NCBI GenBank assembly: GCA_900314495.1
Contig: OMVJ01000004.1
Coordinates: forward strand, 1-64,000
Length of the DNA: 64,000 nt
Reading direction: 5' to 3'
Origin: an uncultured Olsenella sp.
Lineage (GTDB): Bacteria; Actinomycetota; Coriobacteriia; Coriobacteriales; Atopobiaceae
Shown: one piece after another, positions 1 to 4,654 of the stretch
Layout: each line of letters begins with the position of its first letter
Numbering within the stretch: position 1 is the stretch's first letter
Made by a program: the position numbers and the translations under genes
Notes under the pieces: generated by a model
What the model was told of the DNA's origin: nothing
What the model saw: the letters and a program-made list of their open reading frames with translations, nothing else
Databases searched by the model: none

Positions 1-201
1 GTCCCCCGATCCTCCGGATGCATCAGCCGTTCATCCATATGATGCAGCGGAGCGGCGACAGGAATTCCTGCGGTTATGCCGGAGGTCCTCAGCCATTTTC
101 AGGTATTTGCCTGAGTCTAGCACGAGGACGGCAATCGTCTGCAGCTGCCCGCTGACGGCAACGCGCTAGCATTCCGCAGCCGCACGCGTCACGCCACGCC
201 C

Positions 202-1158
202 CTACCCCAGGAACACCGTATCGTTGTGCCATTCCAGGAAGTCCCTCGAAGGCTGGTCGCGCAGCGCGTCCGGCACTATCGCGAGCCTCTCGCCCTGGTA
301 GGCGTAGTAGATGCGCCCGTTGTCGAAGTCTGAGTGCAGTCGCTTGCTCACGTGGATCGTCAGGTCGGGCGTCACGGTGAGGTACCCCGCGTCGAACAGC
401 GTGTGCATGTCGGACCGCAGGAAGAGCCCGTTGCACACGGCGTGCGGGCCCTGCTTTGCGTAGGGCCGGATGTGGGCGGCCTGCAGCACGGGCAGGGTGC
501 GCTCCCCCGTTATGGCGCAGCGGTCATGGTAGGCGTCGGCCACAAGCGCGCGGAAGGCACCCTGGCCCAGCCTGTGCCGAGCCATGGAGAAGCCGTAGCG
601 GCCGTCCTCGCTCGCGCCGTCCGTGCCGAGCGCGGCCATGGGGCCCGTGGGGCAATCCGCCAGCATCTTGGCCTTCAGGCGCATCGCGGTCTGCTCGTAC
701 AGCCACTTGCCGTCCGGCTTCTCGGCATCGTAGCTCTTGCCAGACACGATGTAGCGCCAGTCATCCTGGTTGCCGGGCACGTCGAACCAGTCCCGTTCGT
801 CGAACCAGAACACGTCGTTCAGGATGATGCACCCAATGCGCGGGTTCTCCTCGAGCGCGCCCGCGCCAGACCGGTACCCCACAATTCGCTCGGAGAGCTC
901 CGCCATGTTGTCGACGCCGTTCTCGATGCCGAACGCGCGCCAGGCCCACTCCACCGTCATGGTCACGTACCGCGTGAAGAAGCCGCCGCCCGCGATCTTG
1001 CCGCCCTGCGGAGCCTTCATCTTGAAGAGGAAGAGGTCACCCTCCTGCAGGGCCTTGAAGGGCACGCCGCTCGGCTTCCAGAAGTTGACCTCGTCGAGGT
1101 TCTTGTCACGAAGGTACTCGTACCAAGACCAGTCCGTCTTGCCCACGTATACCTTCAT
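202..1158 (-). CDS. HNH endonuclease with N-terminal reader-like domain
   Basis: Predicted nuclease of about 318 residues. The C-terminal part carries an HNH motif: Cys214 opens a CAITG segment, followed by AAHIRPY (His229), CNGL (Asn243) and SDMHTLFD (His252), the usual metal and catalytic residues of HNH enzymes. The N-terminal ~130 residues (VYVGKTDWSW..., then FKALQEGD and GGGFF) look like a compact beta-rich domain such as the PUA/EVE-like readers found on modification-dependent nucleases; that reading is tentative. I start it at the ATG at 1158 (MKVYV), which overlaps the stop of the upstream YhcG-like gene as ATGA, indicating translational coupling. No partner methylase is present. A defence role against modified DNA is inference; the HNH fold itself is well supported. 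Confidence 0.8.
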   Translation of the reverse strand: MKVYVGKTDWSWYEYLRDKNLDEVNFWKPSGVPFKALQEGDLFLFKMKAPQGGKIAGGGFFTRYVTMTVEWAWRAFGIENGVDNMAELSERIVGYRSGAGALEENPRIGCIILNDVFWFDERDWFDVPGNQDDWRYIVSGKSYDAEKPDGKWLYEQTAMRLKAKMLADCPTGPMAALGTDGASEDGRYGFSMARHRLGQGAFRALVADAYHDRCAITGERTLPVLQAAHIRPYAKQGPHAVCNGLFLRSDMHTLFDAGYLTVTPDLTIHVSKRLHSDFDNGRIYYAYQGERLAIVPDALRDQPSRDFLEWHNDTVFLG

Positions 1159-1730
1159 GCTTCCTCGCTCTCCAGCCACTCGGTCAGCTTTGACTGCAGC
1201 AGCTCCTTGCTGGGCAGGTACAGCCGGTACTCCGCGGCGTATATGTGGGCGTCCTTGGGCAGGGTCAGCTCCACAAGCGCTTGGTCGCTCCGCTTGCAGA
1301 GGCGGAAGGGCATCGTTTGTGGCTGCCCCACGAATTGTCTCGACGGTGTTGAGACAATTCCCTCCGCGTCAAGGGTGGTCAATCGTCTCAATCCCGTTGA
1401 GACAATTGACGCCTGCCTGTCCCTGTATTCCAAATAGAACTGGCGCATCTTGGCTACGTTCGCACGCGAAAAGCCGCGCCCGAACTCGGCAGTCAAATAC
1501 TCGGACAACGCATCAATCACGTGCTTACCGTAGCCAGCACGCTCGTAACCGCCCTGCTCCTCCTCAACAATGTAGCGGCCAAGCTCGAAACTTGTGTACA
1601 CCGTGACGGCGTTGATGAGCGTACCGACATAGCTGCGTGCGTTTTCGACCAGGGACTTTGAGCGTCTAAACAGGTCTGAGAGGTCGGTGCCGTTGGCGCC
1701 GTGTCTAATAGCCTGGGCGTCTTCTACCAT
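1155..1730 (-). CDS. Internally deleted YhcG/DUF1016-family protein
   Basis: 191 residues. Residues ~15-110 match the DUF1016 N-terminal domain (SYVGTLINAVTVY, YGKHVIDALSEYL, ANVAKMRQFYLEY). The last ~45 residues match the extreme C-terminus of YhcG-family PDDEXK nucleases (DQALVELTLPKD, YLPSKELL). The normal family length is about 330-380 residues, so the nuclease core between these ends is missing, although the frame stays open. Around the junction the DNA holds two GTCTCA/TGAGAC palindromes (1333-1359 and 1385-1403), which encode a repeated IVST segment. The start is ATG 1730, preceded by an AGAGG Shine-Dalgarno. It is coupled to the HNH gene downstream. It cannot be an active nuclease by the known mechanism. 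It may be decaying or may keep only the protein/DNA-binding half. Confidence 0.7.
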   Translation of the reverse strand: MVEDAQAIRHGANGTDLSDLFRRSKSLVENARSYVGTLINAVTVYTSFELGRYIVEEEQGGYERAGYGKHVIDALSEYLTAEFGRGFSRANVAKMRQFYLEYRDRQASIVSTGLRRLTTLDAEGIVSTPSRQFVGQPQTMPFRLCKRSDQALVELTLPKDAHIYAAEYRLYLPSKELLQSKLTEWLESEEA

Positions 1731-1967
1731 GTCATCGTCCTCTCCCCTACAATGCGTCCTACCAGTCGCAACATTACAGCCGCAACAGTACTTATCTTAA
1801 CTTTGACATGAGCCAGTTGTGCCTTTGCGCGTGTAGCTGCTCGCGCACTGGTACGGTATACGGCCGGTGATTCCTCACTAGGCTCCCATGCGTAACTCGT
1901 CCCATGCGGACAGTACCATTGTCCTCAAGCATCACGGTCAAACGGCAACACGCTGAAAGGGGCCCGC

Positions 1968-2330
1968 ATGGTATCACTAACGTGCAAGTGGGACAGACTC
2001 GTCAACGAGTTCGTCGAGGATATTCTCGCGGGTGTCGACCTCTACCCCGAGCCAACCGGACCGGGCACCTATGAGGTACAGCTTGAACCCTGGGGTTGCG
2101 ACTGCTCCACATATGCCGTCTGGTGTGAGATTCCCATTGGCGACAACACCCTATCCGTGAGTTTCACGCTGATAGTTGGGGATGGAAGCACCGGCATGCC
2201 CGTGCCGCCACCGAGCTACAGCGACGTCCATGTATCGAAGTCTGCTCGCGAGATACCCGTTACTTCGCACTTCATATGGAACGATCGCGAGAACCGCTGG
2301 AAGTGGGAGAAGCTGCCTCCCAAGATGTAG
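1968..2330 (+). CDS. Hypothetical protein
   Basis: A 120-residue ORF with a GAAAGGGG Shine-Dalgarno a few bases before ATG 1968. It contains no membrane segment or signal peptide. The composition is balanced, with Trp- and Cys-containing stretches (EPWGCDCSTYAVWC) and a Pro-rich turn (MPVPPPSYSD), and it reads like a small folded beta-rich domain. I do not recognise a family. It is transcribed divergently from the YhcG/HNH pair and followed by a repeat-rich noncoding stretch. Real coding potential is likely but unproven. Confidence 0.5.
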   Translation: MVSLTCKWDRLVNEFVEDILAGVDLYPEPTGPGTYEVQLEPWGCDCSTYAVWCEIPIGDNTLSVSFTLIVGDGSTGMPVPPPSYSDVHVSKSAREIPVTSHFIWNDRENRWKWEKLPPKM

Positions 2331-2686
2331 TTTGCATTGCTCCTCAGCGACCGAACGACAACCTTGCCACTAGGCCAAACCGCCCTCAGTGACTCCCCGT
2401 GAGGCATCACCCACCAGAGGTTTCCTTACATCACGACGGTGCTATAGGTTGGTAGCGCCCCACAGTGATAACACGCGCGGCAGCACGCATGTTATTTCTC
2501 GGGGCTAACACGCGTGCGACGCTGCGCCGATTGCGCCAACTGGCCTCCTAGCACGTGCTGATCACCGCACGCGTGTTCCTGCGGGCAAACAACACGCGTG
2601 CCATCCGACCCTTGCGGAGTTTGCTCCAATGGCAGCCGGCAAGTCCGCCCGCACGTCTGGGGCCTGCTGCGTCCCGAGTGCCCATG
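2331..2686. other. Gene-free stretch upstream of the small-ORF array
   Basis: No convincing ORF. It contains the cluster of AACACGCGTG-type half-sites described separately (2468-2600), and its right end runs directly into the first small-ORF cassette. Confidence 0.5.
2468..2600. repeat. Cluster of AACACGCGTG-type inverted half-sites
   Basis: Five half-sites of one motif in both orientations: 2470-2479 and 2484-2493 (together an imperfect inverted repeat with ATAACA ends), 2507-2516, 2568-2577 and 2591-2600. The same motif recurs at 47.0-47.2 kb and as a single variant near 33953. It could be binding sites for one regulator or remnants of a short mobile element; the sequence alone does not decide. 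Confidence 0.5.
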
Positions 2687-2698
2687 CTGCAAGTTTCG

Positions 2699-2727
2699 TG
2701 CAACAAACCGCAGGTCAAGGCTATAAT
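2699..2727 (+). promoter_or_regulatory. Putative sense promoter, cassette A
   Basis: TGCAAC at 2699-2704, 17 bases, then a consensus TATAAT at 2722-2727. The -35 is poor but lies in a block conserved in all three copies. A start near 2734 would give a 5' untranslated region of about 100 bases. Confidence 0.45.
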
Positions 2728-2838
2728 CCGTTCGATTTCCCCGTAACGTCAGCGTCCCTCGCGTAGTAGAATCGCCCCACGGCCGACGGCCACACCGCGT
2801 GCGCAGGCAGCGCCTTTCCACAAAGAGAGGTGATGCCC

Positions 2839-2991
2839 ATGGATAAGCTGATCGTCTTCATCAACCTGGCCACCGCCCTGGCGGGGCTGGCGAGGGAGGT
2901 CCTGAAGCATATCGACGCACGAAGGGAGGGCCGCGATGACAACGGGGAGCCCCGGGCCAGGCCCAAAGCTCCCCGCCATCTAGGCAAGTAG
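2839..2991 (+). CDS. Small amphipathic peptide A, possible type I toxin
   Basis: Fifty residues, read from ATG 2839. The in-frame ATG at 2833 is too close to the AGAGAGG Shine-Dalgarno at 2824-2830, whereas 2839 has normal spacing. The first ~25 residues (MDKLIVFINLATALAGLA, then REVLKHI) form a strongly hydrophobic amphipathic helix. A basic, proline-rich tail follows (DARREGRD, then PRARPKAPRHLGK). Small membrane-active type I toxins such as TisB share this style of helix; there is no clear sequence identity. Membrane location and toxicity are inferred. Two paralogues with the same architecture follow within 1.6 kb. Confidence 0.6.
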   Translation: MDKLIVFINLATALAGLAREVLKHIDARREGRDDNGEPRARPKAPRHLGK

Positions 2992-3066
2992 GCCGCCGGG
3001 TCGCAACCGGCGGCTGAACGCTAACAACGGCGCTGCCTGGGCGACTCAAACGCAGGCGGCCGTCGG
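2935..3066 (-). ncRNA. Predicted antisense RNA to peptide A
   Basis: A promoter at 3071-3100 on the minus strand would start an RNA near 3065. It would run through the post-ORF hairpin and into the 3' coding end of peptide gene A, where a CGGGGAGC/GCTCCCCG stem (2943-2975) could end it. The length would be about 130 nt, complementary to the 3' part of the peptide mRNA. No expression evidence is available. Confidence 0.4.
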
Positions 3067-3070
3067 TCTC

Positions 3071-3100
3071 ATTGTACCCGCGCGTGCGGGCAGATTTCAA
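3071..3100 (-). promoter_or_regulatory. Antisense promoter, cassette A
   Basis: On the minus strand TTGAAA (3100-3095), an 18-base spacer, then TACAAT (3076-3071). Hexamers and spacing are identical in copies B and C although the spacer sequence differs, which is strong internal evidence for a functional promoter facing the peptide gene. Confidence 0.6.
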
Positions 3101-3183
3101 GTTGGTGCACAACTGGATGACCGACGTGACGCGGAGCCTCCGCACAGCGCCGACACAGGCACTGGCGCACCCTGCAAGTTTCG

Positions 3184-3212
3184 TGCAATAAACCGCAGGT
3201 CAACGGCACAAT
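3184..3212 (+). promoter_or_regulatory. Putative sense promoter, cassette B
   Basis: TGCAAT at 3184-3189, 17-base spacer, CACAAT at 3207-3212. Spacing matches copies A and C; the -10 is weaker than in A. Confidence 0.35.
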
Positions 3213-3321
3213 TCGTTCCATTCCCCCATGGCATCCGCACGCCTCGCGTAGTTGAATCGCCCCACGGCCGACGGCCGCACCGCGTGCGCAGGCAGCGCCT
3301 TCTGAAAAGGAGGTAAAGCCT

Positions 3322-3474
3322 ATGGATCTGCTGATCGTCCTTATACGGCTCACCACCGAACTGGTGGGGCTAGCCGGAAAGGTCTTGAAGCTCGTCGACG
3401 CACGAAGGGAGGGCCGCGATGACAACGGGGAGCCCCGGGCAAAGCCCAAAGCTCCCCGCCATCTAGGCAAGTAG
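3322..3474 (+). CDS. Small amphipathic peptide B, possible type I toxin
   Basis: Fifty residues starting MDLLIVLIRLTTELVGLAG. The start at ATG 3322 follows a strong AAGGAGG Shine-Dalgarno at 3307-3313. Charged residues Asp2, Arg9, Glu13, Lys20 and Lys23 fall mostly on one face of a helix whose other face is Leu/Ile/Val, a pattern like the membrane-active peptide TisB. The basic tail matches peptide A almost exactly (DARREGRDDNGEPRA, then KPKAPRHLGK). Function is inferred from architecture only. Confidence 0.6.
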   Translation: MDLLIVLIRLTTELVGLAGKVLKLVDARREGRDDNGEPRAKPKAPRHLGK

Positions 3475-3548
3475 GCCGCCGGGTCGCAACCGGCGGCTAA
3501 AAACTGAAAACGGCGCTGCCTGAGCCACCCAACGCAGGCGGCCGTCGG
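3418..3548 (-). ncRNA. Predicted antisense RNA to peptide B
   Basis: Would start about 6 bases beyond the minus-strand TACAAT at 3558-3553 and end near the CGGGGAGC (3426-3433) / GCTCCCCG (3451-3458) hairpin inside the peptide gene. Same geometry as in copies A and C. Predicted only. Confidence 0.4.
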
Positions 3549-3552
3549 TCTC

Positions 3553-3582
3553 ATTGTACCCACCTGGGCGGGCAGATTTCAA
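3553..3582 (-). promoter_or_regulatory. Antisense promoter, cassette B
   Basis: Minus-strand TTGAAA (3582-3577), 18-base spacer, TACAAT (3558-3553), conserved with copies A and C. Confidence 0.6.
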
Positions 3583-3693
3583 GTTGTCGCACACCCAAGC
3601 GAGCGACGTGGCACGGCCGCCTCTGCGCGGCGTCGGAACACGCTCGCGGAGCTGCCTGAACGCATAGGGTCGGTCTGAGCCGAGCCAACCCGC

Positions 3694-3727
3694 GGGGCGG
3701 GGAGTCGCGTACTCCCCGCCCCTTTCG
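3694..3727 (+). terminator. Rho-independent terminator
   Basis: A perfect 12-bp stem GGGGCGGGGAGT (3694-3705) / ACTCCCCGCCCC (3711-3722), a 5-base loop, then TTTCG. A near-identical terminator lies at 4160-4196. No ORF obviously ends just before it, so the transcript it closes is unknown. Confidence 0.6.
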
Positions 3728-3911
3728 TGCCAGGGCGTCGCGTGGCTGGGCCGCGCCGTGCTCCTCTCCGCCACGGTGGGCGATCGTGACACAGAATTAC
3801 CCCGTCTGACCTGCGGATTCTTTGGTGCTGGTACCGCACGCGGATGGAAACCCGCTCAATTTCGATGACCTTGACCTGCGGGTTCTCTCCGCCCCGGGGA
3901 GCACGGGACCA

Positions 3912-4006
3912 GAAAAACCGTCGCACCTTGGTTGTGGTGACCCGGAAAATACCCAGTTGGCGCATCAAGAACTGTAGCAATATGGCCGAATGTGCGACGG
4001 TTTTTC
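3912..4006. repeat. Short element with 15-bp perfect inverted ends
   Basis: GAAAAACCGTCGCAC (3912-3926) is repeated exactly in inverse orientation at 3992-4006, with 65 bases between. Matching continues imperfectly outside. It may be a degenerate miniature element or the base of a hairpin. Confidence 0.4.
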
Positions 4007-4196
4007 GGGTGCCAAACGCCCGCAGGGGAAGTGAGCACCCTTCCCAAGCGCTATGGGGACGAAGGTTTGGCCGCACACGGCCATGAATCGCCTGCAAACC
4101 TCCCGACCCCATGCAAGCGAAGCATGCGCGCCGCAATGCCTCGCCTGAGACCAGCCCACGGGGCGGGGAGTCGCGTACTCCCCGCCCCTTTTGTTA
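4007..4196 (+). ncRNA. Possible structured small RNA
   Basis: A run of potential stems ends in a good terminator. GGGTGC (4007-4012) pairs with GCACCC (4035-4040). AGGTTT (4063-4068) pairs with AAACCT (4096-4101) around an inner GGCCG/CGGCC stem (4069-4082). CATGC (4110-4114) pairs with GCATG (4122-4126). The terminator stem is at 4160-4188. No ORF is evident and I could not identify a clear promoter. The array of peptides on both sides makes a regulatory RNA plausible but unproven. Confidence 0.25.
4160..4196 (+). terminator. Rho-independent terminator before cassette C
   Basis: Stem GGGGCGGGGAGT (4160-4171) / ACTCCCCGCCCC (4177-4188) followed by TTTTGTT. It ends just before the conserved box of cassette C and would insulate it from upstream transcription. 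Confidence 0.7.
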
Positions 4197-4210
4197 ATCT
4201 GCAAGTTTCG

Positions 4211-4239
4211 TGCAATAAACCGCAGGTCAAAGCCATAAT
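4211..4239 (+). promoter_or_regulatory. Putative sense promoter, cassette C
   Basis: TGCAAT at 4211-4216, 17-base spacer, CATAAT at 4234-4239, directly after the terminator at 4160-4196. Confidence 0.4.
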
Positions 4240-4349
4240 TCGATGCATTCCCCCATAGCGCGTTCGCGCCTCGCGTAGTAGAATCGCCCCACGGCCGACG
4301 GCCACACCGCGTGCGCAGGCAGCGCCTTTCCAAGAGAGAGGTGATGCCC

Positions 4350-4499
4350 ATGGATCTGCTGATCGTCCTCATACGGCTCACCACCGAACTGGTGGAACTG
4401 GCCGGAAAGGTCTTGAAGCTCATCGACGCGCGAAGGGAGGGCCGCGATGCAAAGGAGGGGCCTCGGGGCAAGCCCCGAGGCCCCTCCCCGCCATCTTAG
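4350..4499 (+). CDS. Small amphipathic peptide C, possible type I toxin
   Basis: Forty-nine residues starting MDLLIVLIRLTTELVELAG, nearly identical to peptide B over the helix. The start is ATG 4350, preceded by AGAGAGG with normal spacing. The tail differs from A and B (DAKEGPRGKPRGPSPPS) because codons ~36-46 have been replaced by a perfect 16-bp hairpin (4454-4469 / 4472-4487, AA loop). The N-terminal helix and DARREGRD motif are conserved. That the helix is conserved while the tail can change suggests that the helix is the active part and the 3' end acts as RNA structure. Confidence 0.6.
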   Translation: MDLLIVLIRLTTELVELAGKVLKLIDARREGRDAKEGPRGKPRGPSPPS

Positions 4500-4580
4500 C
4501 AAGTAGGCCGCCGGCCTCGAAACCGGCGGCTCAAAGCGAAAACGGCGCTGCCTGACACCCCAAGCGCAGGCGGCCGTCGG
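4448..4580 (-). ncRNA. Predicted antisense RNA to peptide C
   Basis: Would start near 4579, downstream of the minus-strand TACAAT at 4590-4585. It could terminate at the 16-bp hairpin 4454-4487, which on the minus strand is followed by TTTGC. Of the three copies this one has the best antisense terminator. Confidence 0.45.
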
Positions 4581-4584
4581 TCTC

Positions 4585-4614
4585 ATTGTACCCACGCAGG
4601 CGGGCGGCTTTCAA
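4585..4614 (-). promoter_or_regulatory. Antisense promoter, cassette C
   Basis: Minus-strand TTGAAA (4614-4609), 18-base spacer, TACAAT (4590-4585). Confidence 0.6.
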
Positions 4615-4654
4615 GCGCGAGTCAGAGCGCAACAACCGGGAAAGATCTTCTTCG

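Larger units (their letters stand above)
2687..3103 (+). repeat. Small-ORF cassette, copy A
   Basis: First of three diverged copies. The conserved blocks in order are: a CTGCAAGTTTCGTGCAA box with a -10 hexamer, a GC-rich leader (GGCCGACGGCC and CAGGCAGCGCC), a small ORF, a GCCGCCGG/CCGGCGGC hairpin just after the stop (2992-3014), a trailer complementary to the leader, and a minus-strand promoter. Leader, peptide, hairpin and antisense promoter are all kept while the bases between them vary, which suggests selection on the whole unit. Confidence 0.8.
3172..3585 (+). repeat. Small-ORF cassette, copy B
   Basis: Second copy, with the same order of elements as copy A: the conserved upstream box, leader blocks at 3268-3276 and 3289-3299, small ORF, post-stop hairpin (3475-3497), complementary trailer (3512-3522 and 3540-3550) and antisense promoter. 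It begins about 70 bases after copy A ends. Confidence 0.8.
4199..4615 (+). repeat. Small-ORF cassette, copy C
   Basis: Third copy: leader blocks 4295-4303 and 4316-4326, small ORF, post-stop hairpin (stem 4507-4514 / 4523-4530), trailer 4544-4554 and 4572-4582, antisense promoter. The 3' end of the ORF has diverged most, yet it retains an even stronger hairpin at the same place. Confidence 0.8.

Noticed and set aside
1792-1977. 61-residue minus-strand frame upstream of the YhcG-like gene
   Set aside because: No Shine-Dalgarno or recognisable family, and it covers the divergent promoter region of two neighbouring genes. A remnant cannot be excluded.
2468-2600. CRISPR-like repeats
   Set aside because: The half-sites are short, occur in both orientations and have irregular spacing; there are no spacers of constant length and no cas genes.
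2729-2741. GTTCGATTTCC resembling a tRNA T-arm
   Set aside because: No matching acceptor, D or anticodon stems around it; the segment is part of the repeated peptide cassette. No tRNA was found elsewhere in the window.
3579-4136. 185-residue minus-strand frame across the small-ORF array spacer
   Set aside because: It runs through the terminator hairpin and inverted repeats, and its composition is Arg/Pro-rich without pattern.
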